Of a stretch of DNA of 64,000 bases, positions 7,564-20,550 are shown in pieces (the first letter of the stretch is position 1; every line of letters starts with the position of its first letter). The DNA is taken from contig NZ_JDTZ01000004.1 of NCBI RefSeq assembly GCF_000771225.1, forward strand, positions 20,476-84,475, given 5' to 3'. The DNA is from Bifidobacterium pseudolongum subsp. pseudolongum DSM 20099. Lineage in GTDB: Bacteria > Actinomycetota > Actinomycetes > Actinomycetales > Bifidobacteriaceae. Below the pieces are notes generated by a model. That model ran no database searches, was not told the DNA's origin, and saw only the letters and a list, made by a program, of their open reading frames with translations. A program made the position numbers and the translations under genes.

Positions 7564-9729
7564 ATGCCGACTTATGACCTGGGACTTGAGCATGTATCGC
7601 TCGCATTCGCCACAAAAACCGTGTTCACCGACGTCACGCAGGGCGTGTTCGAAGGCGACCGCATTGGCATCGTCGGCCGCAACGGCGACGGCAAATCCAC
7701 GCTGCTCAAACTGCTCGCCGGCACGCAGGAGCCCGACTCCGGGCGCGTGACGCGCCGCAACGGCCTGACCTTCGGCATGCTCACGCAGCGCGATACGCTC
7801 GACGACAACGCGACACTGCGCGAAGCCGCGCTCGAGGGGCGTGAAGACTACGAATGGGCGTCACAGCAACAGTCGCGCGAGATCGTGGAGGCACTGCTGG
7901 GCGGCATGAACCTCGATGCGAAAGTCGGCTCGCTTTCCGGCGGGCAGCGGCGCCGCGCCGACCTGGCGCGCCTGCTGCTCAAGGAATGGGACATCCTCGC
8001 GCTCGACGAGCCCACCAACCACCTCGATGTGATCACGATCCACTGGCTCGCCGAACATCTCAAGAACCGGTGGAACCGCGGCACGGGCGCGCTCCTGCTC
8101 GTGACGCACGACCGCTGGTTCCTCGACGAAGTGTGCGAATCGATGTGGGAGGTGCACGACGGGCGGATCGAACCGTTCGAAGGCGGTTACAGCGCCTACA
8201 TGCTGCAGCGCGTGGAGCGCGACCGGCAGGCCGACGTGCGCGAAACCAAGCGCCGCAACCTGGCACGCAAAGAGCTCGCGTGGCTCTCGCGCGGGGCGCG
8301 CGCACGGTCCACGAAGCAGAAATTCCACGTCAAGGCGGCCACCGAGCTCATCGCCGACGTGCCGCCGATCCGCAACACGGTGGAACTCAAGCAGATGGCC
8401 ACCTCGCGCTTGGGCAAGCAGGTCGTGGATCTGGTGGACGTGACGCAGATCTACGACCGCGAGCAGGGTTCGTATGCGGACATCGACCCCGATGCGGCGG
8501 CGCTCGCGGCGAACACGCGGTCGGCGAGCACCGTGGACGTGGTGGAGCCGATGGTGCGGGAACCACAAGTGTTCGGCAGCGTCACAATCGCCGTCGACGA
8601 TGCGGATGACCCGCGGCTCACCTCGGCGTTCGGGGCGCGCGCGGGCGAAGTCGCCGCCGAGCACGGTCTGACGCACCACGAGCCGGAGGGCGAGATCAAC
8701 GCGTTGCGCGGCACGCGCGGCGAGGCGGAAACCGCTCCGGATGAGACGAGCGCGGCCGTGGAGATCACGGTGAGCGGCCGTAAGATCCTCGACGATGTGA
8801 CGTGGCTCATCGGGCCGGGCGATCGCTTCGGCATCGTCGGCGCGAACGGCGCGGGCAAATCGACGCTGCTCAAGATCCTCGACGGCACGCTCACGCCCAC
8901 CGCCGGACGGGTGAACATCGGCAAGACCGTGCGCTTCGCCGTACTTTCACAGCGGCTCGACGAGCTGGAGAAGCTCGGCAAATACAAGGTCAAGGAAGTG
9001 CTCAGCCGGTACAAGCCGAGCTACATCGTGGACGGCAAGGAAGTGACACCGGGCCAGCTCATGGAGCGGCTCGGATTCGAGGCAGCGCAACTGATGACGC
9101 CGATCCGCGACCTTTCGGGCGGCCAGAAGCGCCGTATGCAGCTGCTGCTGATTCTGCTTGACGAACCGAACGTGCTGATCATGGACGAGCCGGGCAACGA
9201 TCTGGACACCGACATGCTGGCCGTGATGGAGGATCTGCTCGACACGTGGCCGGGCACGCTGATCGTGGTGAGCCACGACCGTTACTTGCTCGAACGCGTG
9301 ACCGACGAGCAGTTCGCACTGATCGGCGGCAAGGTGCGCCACCTGCCGGGCGGCGTGCAGGACTACCTCGACATGGTGGAACAGCTCAAACGCGGCGAGG
9401 ACCCGCTGGGGCTGGAAGGTGCTGCGGCTGGCGCGGCTGGCGAGAATGTTGCTGGCGGCGCCTCCGATGGCGCCGCCTCCGCTGCGTCGGAAACCCTGAA
9501 GCTCAGCGGCAAGGCCTATGCCGACGCCTCGCGGCGCGTTTCGGCGATCGAACGCAAACTCGAGAAGCTGGAAACACAGAAAGAGCGGCTCGAGGAGCAG
9601 ATGGCGGCGCACGACCCAAGCGACTACGTCGGACTCAACGAGCTCAACGGGCAATTGCAGGCGCTCACGACGGAATCGGAGGACCTCGAGGCCGAATGGC
9701 TCGACCTTTCCGAGCAAATGGGCCAGTGA
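7564..9729 (+). CDS. ABC-F family ATPase (Uup/EttA-like)
   Basis: This 721-residue soluble protein has two ABC ATPase domains and no membrane segments, as in ABC-F translation factors that act at the ribosomal E site. Domain 1 has Walker A GRNGDGKST (about 38-46), signature LSGGQRRR and LDEPTNHLD. Domain 2 has GANGAGKST, LSGGQKRR and MDEPGNDLD. A Gly/Ala-rich linker leads to a C-terminal coiled coil (about 655-715), as in Uup. TACAGT at 7550-7555 ends 8 nt before the ATG, without a Shine-Dalgarno. A specific role (antibiotic protection or translation) cannot be assigned. Confidence 0.9.
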   Translation: MPTYDLGLEHVSLAFATKTVFTDVTQGVFEGDRIGIVGRNGDGKSTLLKLLAGTQEPDSGRVTRRNGLTFGMLTQRDTLDDNATLREAALEGREDYEWASQQQSREIVEALLGGMNLDAKVGSLSGGQRRRADLARLLLKEWDILALDEPTNHLDVITIHWLAEHLKNRWNRGTGALLLVTHDRWFLDEVCESMWEVHDGRIEPFEGGYSAYMLQRVERDRQADVRETKRRNLARKELAWLSRGARARSTKQKFHVKAATELIADVPPIRNTVELKQMATSRLGKQVVDLVDVTQIYDREQGSYADIDPDAAALAANTRSASTVDVVEPMVREPQVFGSVTIAVDDADDPRLTSAFGARAGEVAAEHGLTHHEPEGEINALRGTRGEAETAPDETSAAVEITVSGRKILDDVTWLIGPGDRFGIVGANGAGKSTLLKILDGTLTPTAGRVNIGKTVRFAVLSQRLDELEKLGKYKVKEVLSRYKPSYIVDGKEVTPGQLMERLGFEAAQLMTPIRDLSGGQKRRMQLLLILLDEPNVLIMDEPGNDLDTDMLAVMEDLLDTWPGTLIVVSHDRYLLERVTDEQFALIGGKVRHLPGGVQDYLDMVEQLKRGEDPLGLEGAAAGAAGENVAGGASDGAASAASETLKLSGKAYADASRRVSAIERKLEKLETQKERLEEQMAAHDPSDYVGLNELNGQLQALTTESEDLEAEWLDLSEQMGQ

Positions 9730-9795
9730 ACAGCAGCATCGCAAACGCTTGAGCCTCGCATTCTATTTGTCTACAAAACGCAATACGCTCGAACC

Positions 9796-11445
9796 ATGAC
9801 CGAGCATTCCCACAACGCAAGCAATGCCAACACTTTCAAGGACCCGCAGTTCACCGAAACGCAGATGGCCGGCGACGGCGGCGTCGCGAACGCGGCCGTC
9901 GCCTTGAAGCTCTACGACACGGCGTCGCATGAGGTCTCGCGCTTCGAGCCGATCCAGCCGGGCAAGGTGGGCATGTACGTGTGTGGCGCCACGGTGCAGA
10001 GCTCGCCGCACATCGGGCACATCCGCGCCGGCGTGGCGTTCGACATCATCCGCCGTTGGTTCCTGCGCTTGGGGTATGACGTCACGTTCATCCGCAACGT
10101 GACCGATATCGACGACAAGATCCTCGACAAAGCCGCGGCGGCCGGGCAGCGCTGGTGGGCGCGCGCCTACCACTATGAGCGCGAATTCACCGAGGCCTAC
10201 GAGCAGCTGGGCGTGCTGCCGCCAACCTATGAGCCGCGCGCGACCGGGCACATCATGGATATGGTCCACCTGATCGAGCGCATCATCGACAACGGCCACG
10301 CCTATGTGGTGCGTGACGAAAACGGCGAACTCACGGGCGATGTCTACTTCGATGTGGCGTCGTGGCCGCATTACGGCGAACTCACCCACCAGAAGCAGAC
10401 CACCGAGGTCGACGAGGCGGCGACCGTGGCCGACCGCATGGGGCCGTCGGTGGACGCCACCGGCGAAGACAAATACAATCCGGCTGACCCGGCCGACCTT
10501 TCCGAAGACAAGCGCGACCCGCGTGATTTCGCGCTGTGGAAGCGCCCGAAGCCCACCGACCCGGCCGACGCGCGCTGGAAGACGCCGTTCGGCACCGGCC
10601 GCCCGGGCTGGCACATCGAATGCTCCGCGATGAGCTACCGCTACCTCGACGGCATGTTCGACATCCATGGCGGCGGCCTCGACCTGCGCTTCCCGCACCA
10701 CGAGAACGAGATGGCACAGACGCGCGCGGCCGGCTACCGCACGGCGAACCGCTGGATGCATTCGGCGTGGGTCACCGCGAAGGGCGAGAAGATGAGCAAA
10801 TCGCTCGGCAACGGGCTCTCGGTGCCCGTCGTGCTCAAGGAGCACTCCGCGTGGGTCGTGCGCTATGCGCTCGGCTCGGTGCAGTACCGGTCGATGCTCG
10901 AGTGGTCCGACCAGACGCTCACCGAGGCGCAAGCCGCCTACGACCGCATCATGAACTTCATCGAACACGCGGGCGAAGCGCTCGGCGAGCAGCCGTCGCG
11001 CGAGGAGATCGCGGGCGTCTCCGCCGACGATCTGCCGGTGGACTTCGTGGCCGCGATGAACGACGATGTCAATGTTTCACGTGCAACAGCCGCGATCTTC
11101 ACGCAGGTGCGCGCGGGCAACACGCAGCTCACCGAACTCGTGGACGACGCCGAAACCAGCAAGCGCGCGGCCCTGCGCGCCACGCTTGTCAATGTGCGCG
11201 CGATGCTCGACACGCTCGGCCTTGACCCGCTCGCCGAACCGTGGATCAGCGGCGGCGACGAAGCTGGCGGCGAGTCGGCGGCGCAGGACGCGCTCGGGCG
11301 CCTCATCGACGCGCAGCTCGAAGCGCGCGCCGCTGCCCGCAAGGCCAAGGATTTCGCGGCCGCGGACAAGATCCGTGACGACCTTGCGGCCCTCGGCATC
11401 ACAATCGAAGACGGCCCCAACGGCTCGACTTGGTCCCTCGACTGA
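9796..11445 (+). CDS. cysS: Cysteinyl-tRNA synthetase
   Basis: Class I aminoacyl-tRNA synthetase charging tRNA-Cys. At 549 residues it is longer than the E. coli enzyme, mainly through an N-terminal extension and an insert in the first half. Key motifs are PHIGHIRAG (HIGH), the zinc-site segment [16 protein letters not shown], and KMSKSLGN (KMSKS). TACGCT at 9784-9789 ends 6 nt before the ATG and no Shine-Dalgarno is present. The gene is convergent, with a 5-bp gap, with the truncated MFS gene. Confidence 0.95.
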   Translation: MTEHSHNASNANTFKDPQFTETQMAGDGGVANAAVALKLYDTASHEVSRFEPIQPGKVGMYVCGATVQSSPHIGHIRAGVAFDIIRRWFLRLGYDVTFIRNVTDIDDKILDKAAAAGQRWWARAYHYEREFTEAYEQLGVLPPTYEPRATGHIMDMVHLIERIIDNGHAYVVRDENGELTGDVYFDVASWPHYGELTHQKQTTEVDEAATVADRMGPSVDATGEDKYNPADPADLSEDKRDPRDFALWKRPKPTDPADARWKTPFGTGRPGWHIECSAMSYRYLDGMFDIHGGGLDLRFPHHENEMAQTRAAGYRTANRWMHSAWVTAKGEKMSKSLGNGLSVPVVLKEHSAWVVRYALGSVQYRSMLEWSDQTLTEAQAAYDRIMNFIEHAGEALGEQPSREEIAGVSADDLPVDFVAAMNDDVNVSRATAAIFTQVRAGNTQLTELVDDAETSKRAALRATLVNVRAMLDTLGLDPLAEPWISGGDEAGGESAAQDALGRLIDAQLEARAAARKAKDFAAADKIRDDLAALGITIEDGPNGSTWSLD

Positions 11446-11450
11446 CCTAG

Positions 11451-12083
11451 CTACAGTTCCGCCGTATCCCAGCCGTCGGCGCGCGGGATGCGGCGGATGC
11501 GCGCACTGCACAACACGATCACCGTGGAGAGCGCAAGTGCCGCAAGGAACACCGCGATGGTGCCGCGGAATCCGAGCACAGGCACGATGAGCGAGACGGC
11601 GATCCTGCCCTGCATCAACGTCGGCGCCTTCGCATACACGAAGCCGAGCAGCAGCGCGTCGATGATCGGGAACGGCAGGCCCATCACCGAATTCGCGACA
11701 AACACAAGCGCATACGACGCGCCATCCGATACTCCAGGCCCATACGCGAACAGCATCGGCGCCACGCACGCGCACAGAAACACGAAACTGACGCAGATGC
11801 AGACGCCGACCGGTACGCGGTCGCTCAACCGCGCGGCGGCGAACGCGCCGACGAGCATCATCGCGGCGATGCCGCTGCCGATCGCGCCAATGAGCGTCGC
11901 GTCCGTGTTGAACTGCATCAGATGCAATTGAATCGCATATTCGACACCGTTCACACCGAAGTTCAGCAGTGCGGCCGCTACCATGACCGTCACGAGCAGC
12001 GGTTTGCGCAGAGACCACGACCATCCGCTCACAAAGTCGCCGAAGAACGACGGGCGCGCGGCGGGCGCGGCCGCGTGCGCCAT
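11451..12083 (-). pseudogene. MFS transporter, C-terminal half only (remnant)
   Basis: About 210 residues correspond to the second half of a major facilitator (MFS_3/EntS-like) transporter. The loop motif FFGDFVSGWSWSLRKPLL, which normally joins the two six-helix halves, is followed by about six hydrophobic helices and a short basic tail. The N-terminal half is absent: the preceding sequence is the end of the cation-efflux gene 38 bp away, read in another frame. An ATG exists at 12083, but a six-helix half-protein is unlikely to transport alone. It looks like the product of a deletion. Confidence 0.75.
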
Positions 12084-12120
12084 ACGCGGCAGGCGAATGC
12101 GTCGCGCGGCCGCACACCAC

Positions 12121-13026
12121 CTACTCGAACACGAAGTCCACGTTGACGATGTACAGCTTCGGCTCCAACGCTTTTTCGATCGTCTGGCGCGCCCCCACGA
12201 GCTCCTCCATCTGCACGGTACCCTTGGTGCTGCCGATGAAGATGTCCACATCGAAGTTCATGCCGGTCTTGAACACGTGGATCTTCTCCATCTCGATCCC
12301 CGCGGGCAGATGCGTCTCGACTTCGCGCGTCACAACATCGGAGATCTCCTCGTCGTCATGCGTGCCGCCGACGAGCTCCACAAACGCGTCACGCAACACG
12401 ATGACCGGCTCCTTGATCGTGAGCAGCACAATGATCGTCGTAATGAAGAAATCGCCGGTGTAGTGCAGAAAATCAAATGGTGTGCCATTGGGCAGGAAGT
12501 ACAGCAGCACCGCCACAATGCCAATGCCGAGCGAGATCATACCGTCGATCCATGTGCCGTTCGCCTCCGCTTTGAGCATGAGGCTCGCGTTGCCGATCGC
12601 CCGGTTGCGCGCGCGGTAATACCCCACGAGCATGAGGCACACCGCCACGGCCGCGATCTGGTAGATGATCACCGGGCCGAAACTGAGCCGCTCGCCCTCG
12701 CCGTACGCGAAATAGTCGATCGCCACGCGCAGCACGTCGAGGAACGAAAACAGCAGCAGGCAGATCGTGAAGATCGATTTGCAGATCGCGTAGATCGGCT
12801 CGAGCGCGAACATGCCGTTGGGGAACCGGTCGCTCACGCGCACCGTCTTCCGGGAGAGATACGACGCCACGCCGCCGGAGATGACCGAGATCACCGTGAA
12901 CGAGGCGTCGAGGAACATGGATTTGAGGCCGGTGAGGAAGAACACGAAGAATCCGGCGAGCACCATGACCACATTGACGACGATGCCCACCGTCAACGCC
13001 TGCTGTTCGATTTTCTTCTGCTTCAT
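12121..13026 (-). CDS. Cation diffusion facilitator (cation efflux) family protein
   Basis: This 301-residue membrane protein has about six hydrophobic segments in the first 205 residues and a cytosolic C-terminal domain. Motifs typical of CDF transporters are DASFTVISVISG in TM2 and WIDGMISLGIG in TM5, which carry metal-ligand aspartates. The family exports divalent metals in exchange for protons; the metal here is unknown. The start at 13026 (MKQKK) has GAAGGAGTG about 6 nt upstream. It faces ffh divergently. Confidence 0.8.
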   Translation of the reverse strand: MKQKKIEQQALTVGIVVNVVMVLAGFFVFFLTGLKSMFLDASFTVISVISGGVASYLSRKTVRVSDRFPNGMFALEPIYAICKSIFTICLLLFSFLDVLRVAIDYFAYGEGERLSFGPVIIYQIAAVAVCLMLVGYYRARNRAIGNASLMLKAEANGTWIDGMISLGIGIVAVLLYFLPNGTPFDFLHYTGDFFITTIIVLLTIKEPVIVLRDAFVELVGGTHDDEEISDVVTREVETHLPAGIEMEKIHVFKTGMNFDVDIFIGSTKGTVQMEELVGARQTIEKALEPKLYIVNVDFVFE

Positions 13027-13162
13027 GCAGCCACTCCTTCGCGCCACGCTCAACCTCTCCAGCTTAACATTCCACACGGTTATGCGCAGACCAAAACGAC
13101 ATGTCGCACAACGTCCACACAATCCCGCCCTTTTCCCACGCAACGGCTAGAATCGGCTCATT

Positions 13163-14791
13163 ATGGCAGCATTTAGTTCTCTTACAGACAGGCTCTCGAA
13201 CGCGTTCAAGCATCTCAAGAGCAAAGGCAAGCTCTCCGAAGCGGACATCGACGGCACGATCCGCGAGATCCGCCGCGCGTTGCTCGATGCGGACGTCTCG
13301 CTCGACGTGGTGCGCTCGTTCACCGCGCGCGTACGCGAGCGCGCGCTCGGCGCCGAGGTCTCCGAAGCGCTCAACCCGGCACAGCAGGTGGTGAAGATCG
13401 TCAATGACGAGCTCACCGACATCCTGGGCCAGGGCGTCGATCGCCCGCTCAACTTCGCGAAGAACCCGCCCACGATCATCATGCTCGCGGGTCTGCAGGG
13501 CGCCGGCAAGACGACGCTCGCGGGCAAGCTCGGCTACTGGCTCAAGGATTCGGGCCATACGCCGCTGCTCGTGGCGGCCGATCTGCAGCGCCCGAACGCA
13601 GTGACGCAGCTCGAGGTCGTCGGCGAGCGCGCCGGCGTGCCCGTCTACGCGCCGGAGAAGGGCGTGCAGTCCGCGGGCGGCGACGCGGTTTCCGCCCCGG
13701 GCGAGACGACCGGCGACCCGGTGAAGGTGGCGCGCGACTCGATCGAATACGCGCGGCAGAAGCTGTACGACACGGTGATCATCGACACCGCCGGCCGACT
13801 CGGCGTGGACGAGACGCTGATGCAGCAGGCGCGAGACATCCGCGACGCCGTGCAGCCGAACGAGATCCTGTTCGTGATCGACGCGATGATCGGCCAGGAC
13901 GCGGTGCGCACCGCCCAAGCCTTCGATGAGGGCGTCGATTTCACCGGCGTGGTGCTCTCCAAACTCGATGGCGATGCGCGCGGTGGCGCGGCGCTTTCGG
14001 TCGCGTCGGTGACCGGCAAGCCGATCCTATTCGCGTCGAACGGCGAAGGTCTCAAGGACTTCGAGGTGTTCCACCCGGATCGCATGGCTTCGCGCATCCT
14101 CGACATGGGCGACATCCTCACGCTCATCGAGCAGGCGCAGCGCGAATTCGACGAGGAGCAGACGCGCGAGGCCGCCGCGAAGATGGCGGAGGGCAGCTTC
14201 GGCCTCGACGACTTCCTGGCCCAGCTGCAGCAGGTGCGCAAGCTCGGTTCGATGAAGTCGCTGCTCGGCATGATTCCGGGCATGGCGCAGCACCGCAAGG
14301 AACTCGAACAGTTCGATGAGCGCGAGATCGACCGCACCGAGGCGATCATCCGCTCGATGACCCCCGAAGAGCGCCGCGACCCGAAAATCATCGACGGTTC
14401 GCGCCGAGCTCGCATCGCGTATGGTTCGGGCGTCACCGTCTCCGCCGTCAATGCGCTGCTGCAGCGCTTCGAGCAGGCCGCGAAGATGATGAAGCGCATG
14501 AGCAACAAAGCCGGCATGGGTGGATTCCCCGGCATGGGTGGCCCCGGCGGCGGCAAGAAAGGCAAAAAGGGGAAGAAAGGCAAGAAGGGCGGCTCCAAGT
14601 CGGGCAATCCGATGAAGCGCGAGGCCGAAGAGAAGGCATTGCGCGCACGCCTTTCGGGCAAGCCGAGCTCGGGGGGTTCGGCGTTCGCGAAGAAGCAAGG
14701 CACCCCGCAGCTGCCGGAAGGACTGCAGGATGCCTTCGGCGGCGAGCTCCCACCAAACCTGGGTGGCGGCCTGAGCGGTCTCCTCGGCTGA
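13163..14791 (+). CDS. ffh: Signal recognition particle protein Ffh (SRP54)
   Basis: Ffh is the GTPase of the signal recognition particle. It binds 4.5S RNA and signal sequences and docks with FtsY at the membrane. It has 542 residues: an N domain, a G domain (GLQGAGKTT, DTAGR, SKLDGDARGG) and a Met-rich M domain ending in a Gly/Lys/Met-rich tail with lysine repeats. A Gly/Ala insert in the G domain (around 165-180) is longer than in E. coli. TAGAAT at 13148-13153 ends 9 nt before the ATG and there is no Shine-Dalgarno, consistent with a leaderless mRNA. Confidence 0.97.
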   Translation: MAAFSSLTDRLSNAFKHLKSKGKLSEADIDGTIREIRRALLDADVSLDVVRSFTARVRERALGAEVSEALNPAQQVVKIVNDELTDILGQGVDRPLNFAKNPPTIIMLAGLQGAGKTTLAGKLGYWLKDSGHTPLLVAADLQRPNAVTQLEVVGERAGVPVYAPEKGVQSAGGDAVSAPGETTGDPVKVARDSIEYARQKLYDTVIIDTAGRLGVDETLMQQARDIRDAVQPNEILFVIDAMIGQDAVRTAQAFDEGVDFTGVVLSKLDGDARGGAALSVASVTGKPILFASNGEGLKDFEVFHPDRMASRILDMGDILTLIEQAQREFDEEQTREAAAKMAEGSFGLDDFLAQLQQVRKLGSMKSLLGMIPGMAQHRKELEQFDEREIDRTEAIIRSMTPEERRDPKIIDGSRRARIAYGSGVTVSAVNALLQRFEQAAKMMKRMSNKAGMGGFPGMGGPGGGKKGKKGKKGKKGGSKSGNPMKREAEEKALRARLSGKPSSGGSAFAKKQGTPQLPEGLQDAFGGELPPNLGGGLSGLLG

Positions 14792-14797
14792 GCCCTT

Positions 14798-14835
14798 TGC
14801 GCGGCGTCACCAACCAAGTCGGGTGGCGCCGCGCA
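14798..14835 (+). terminator. Hairpin after ffh (probable terminator)
   Basis: TGCGCGGCGTCACC and GGTGGCGCCGCGCA can form a 14-bp stem with one mismatch, 6 bp after the ffh stop. Only a weak T-stretch follows, so efficiency is uncertain. Confidence 0.6.
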
Positions 14836-14903
14836 GCCTTTGCTGCCGGCCAGTAGCCCTGCAACCCGCCGCCACTACCCTATCCAGCGTGTGATTGACT
14901 ATC

Positions 14904-14980
14904 ATTTTCGCCGTAATCGTCACTGTTTTCGCCGTTTACGTCATAAAAACAGAAGAAAAGTGACCAAAACGGCGAAAAGC
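14904..14980. repeat. Palindromic 21-bp repeat array (family 1), copy 2
   Basis: Two direct units (CGCCG at 14909 and 14930, 21 bp apart) are followed by a degenerate inverted unit and a well-preserved inverted unit (GTGACCAAAACGGCGAAAA, 14960-14978). Unit sequence and spacing match the array at 6616-6713. It fills most of the gap between ffh and the EEP-family gene. No coding potential was seen. Confidence 0.8.
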
Positions 14981-15030
14981 CTAGGCACCTAGAGACCTAC
15001 CCACCCCATCCATCAGTCGAAAGGACCTCC

Positions 15031-16191
15031 ATGCTCATCGCACTGTGGATTATCCTGATTGTCTGCCTGCTATGGCTCGCGCTCACCGAACTGCCAGCCG
15101 GCTGGGACGGCCACAACCCGCTGCCGTACCTCATCGCGCTCACCCCCATGCTGTGGATCGCGTTCGCCGCGCTCGGCATCGCTGGCCTATGCATGCGCGA
15201 ATGGGGGTTCGCTGCTTGTTGCGCCGCTGGCCTCATCGCCTCGCTCATGCGCAAAACCGCATACTGGCTCAACAACCTGAAGTCGCCGAACACCGGCGAG
15301 GCGATCGCCCGCAAAATCGCCGAACGCAAAGCCCGCGAAGCGCAGGCGCGGCACACGCCCACACCATCCGACGACCGCCTCGACAACGCGCATGACGGCC
15401 GATTCCGCGTGCTCACGCTCAACTGCCGCTTCGGCCATGCCAACGCCGCCGAAATCGTGCGCGCGGTGCGGAGCGAAGACGTGGCCGTGCTCGCGTTGCA
15501 GGAACTGACCGAAGACCTCGTGCACCAGCTCGATGAAGCCGGCCTCGCCACGCTCCTGCCCTACCGCCAGCTCGGCGACCCGCAGGCGAGCGACAATGGC
15601 GGCTTCAACGGCGTGTGGCTGCGCGTCGAACCGGCGCAAAGCACGCCCACCGGCGTGGCGATCCCCGCCGCCGACGTGCCCGCCGTCACACTGCAGGTCT
15701 CGCCGATGCGCGATATCACATTCGCCTCCGCGCACACGAAATCACCCCAGCGCAGCTGCCGCGAATGGTCCGAAGGGATAATCGGCTTGGGCGCACTCGC
15801 CCGCCCGCAGCAGAATCTGGCCGCTCCGGACACCCCGGCGCACGAGACGATCACGGTGATCCTGGGCGACCTCAACGCGAGCATCCCGCACCCGAGCTTC
15901 CGCAAACTGCTCGCGAGCGGATTCCACGACGCCGCGCTCGACGAGGCGAAGGGCCTGCACCCCACGTTCCCCACGTGGCTGCCGTGGCCGCGCATTGTAA
16001 TCGACCATGTGATCTTCACCGACCATCTGCACGCGAGCGACGTGCAGGCCGTGCGCATCGACGGCTCCGACCATATGGCGCTCGCCGCCACGCTCACCTT
16101 GCAGGACGCACGCGAGCCAGTGAATGCGGCCGCCCGCGAAACCTGGCCCGAATCATTGCCGCCGTTGCCCAAGAAAGAGAAGGCGCGCTGA
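15031..16191 (+). CDS. Membrane-anchored endonuclease/exonuclease/phosphatase (EEP) family protein
   Basis: The protein has 386 residues. Three hydrophobic segments lie near 3-22, 33-53 and 58-78, then an EEP-fold catalytic domain from about 128. Conserved EEP motifs are LTLNCRFG, ALQELT (catalytic Glu), GDLNAS (Asp/Asn pair) and DGSDHMAL (terminal SDH). The family includes phosphodiesterases and phosphatases such as VanJ-type proteins; the substrate here is unknown. The catalytic domain is probably extracytoplasmic. GAAAGGACCTCC precedes the ATG. The gene is convergent with lacZ, with a 6-bp gap. Confidence 0.8.
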   Translation: MLIALWIILIVCLLWLALTELPAGWDGHNPLPYLIALTPMLWIAFAALGIAGLCMREWGFAACCAAGLIASLMRKTAYWLNNLKSPNTGEAIARKIAERKAREAQARHTPTPSDDRLDNAHDGRFRVLTLNCRFGHANAAEIVRAVRSEDVAVLALQELTEDLVHQLDEAGLATLLPYRQLGDPQASDNGGFNGVWLRVEPAQSTPTGVAIPAADVPAVTLQVSPMRDITFASAHTKSPQRSCREWSEGIIGLGALARPQQNLAAPDTPAHETITVILGDLNASIPHPSFRKLLASGFHDAALDEAKGLHPTFPTWLPWPRIVIDHVIFTDHLHASDVQAVRIDGSDHMALAATLTLQDAREPVNAAARETWPESLPPLPKKEKAR

Positions 16192-16197
16192 CCGCCG

Positions 16198-19734
<3,537 letters not shown>

Positions 19735-19829
19735 CTACTACCGTGTGGCCAAGGAACACGTGCACCGGCCGGGCTGTGCCCCACACGGCACGGGATGGCG
19801 CACACCCCTAGTTACCAAGGAGAGCCATT

Positions 19830-20309
19830 TTGGCAACCAAGATTCGTCTCAAGCGCATGGGTAAGAAGTTCTACGCGGTCTACCGCGTGGTCATCATGGA
19901 TTCGCGTACCAAGCGCGATGGCAGGGCCATTGAGGAGATCGGCCTGTACAACCCGAACACCCAGCCTTCGACCATCGAAATCAACTCCGAGCGCGCCCAG
20001 TACTGGCTCGGCGTTGGTGCCCAGCCGACCGAGCAGGTGCTCAACCTGCTCAAGATCACCGGCGATTGGCAGAAGTTCAAGGGCCTCAAGGGCGCCGAAG
20101 GCACCCTGAAGACCGTTGCCCCGAAGAAGGACGCCGCCACGCTGGTCGAAGAGGCCGACACCAAGGCCCAGAAGCTCAAGGCCGCCAAGGCCGAAGCCGA
20201 GATCAAGGCGAACGAGAACGCGACCGACGCCGACGCTGCCGCCGAGCAGAAGGCCGACGAAAAGGTCGAGTTCGCAGACGCCGAAGAGTCCGCACCGGAA
20301 GCAGTGTGA
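19830..20309 (+). CDS. rpsP: 30S ribosomal protein S16
   Basis: S16 begins [20 protein letters not shown] after an unusual TTG start at 19830. The start is fixed by AAGGAGAG about 6 nt upstream and by the family N-terminus. The first 85 residues or so are the conserved domain; the rest of the 159 residues is an Ala/Lys/Glu-rich extension common in actinobacteria. It is the first gene of rpsP-khpA-rimM-trmD, an operon linking 30S assembly and tRNA modification. The weak TTG codon may tune expression. Confidence 0.96.
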   Translation: MATKIRLKRMGKKFYAVYRVVIMDSRTKRDGRAIEEIGLYNPNTQPSTIEINSERAQYWLGVGAQPTEQVLNLLKITGDWQKFKGLKGAEGTLKTVAPKKDAATLVEEADTKAQKLKAAKAEAEIKANENATDADAAAEQKADEKVEFADAEESAPEAV

Positions 20310-20316
20310 TCCGATC

Positions 20317-20550
20317 ATGCTTGCTCAAGCCGTGGAACATCTGATTAAGAACATCGTCGATTTTCCCGACGACGTTTCGGTCAAGTCCCATGAGAATGCG
20401 CGCGGGGAACTCATTCGCGTACGCGTGAATCCTGAAGACATTGGCCGAGTGATTGGCCGCAACGGCCGCACCGCCAACGCGATCCGCACAGTGGTGCAGG
20501 CCATGGCCGACCACAAGGTGCGCGTCGACATCATGGATGTGCGTAGGTGA
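20317..20550 (+). CDS. khpA: KH-domain RNA-binding protein KhpA
   Basis: This 77-residue protein is a single KH domain with the RNA-binding loop IGRNGRTANAIR (GxxG = GRNG). KhpA proteins, usually with KhpB, bind many RNAs and influence cell division and translation in Gram-positive bacteria. The ATG at 20317 is 7 bp after rpsP, and the stop overlaps the rimM start, so all are translated from one operon message. No clear Shine-Dalgarno is present, suggesting coupling to rpsP. Confidence 0.92.
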   Translation: MLAQAVEHLIKNIVDFPDDVSVKSHENARGELIRVRVNPEDIGRVIGRNGRTANAIRTVVQAMADHKVRVDIMDVRR

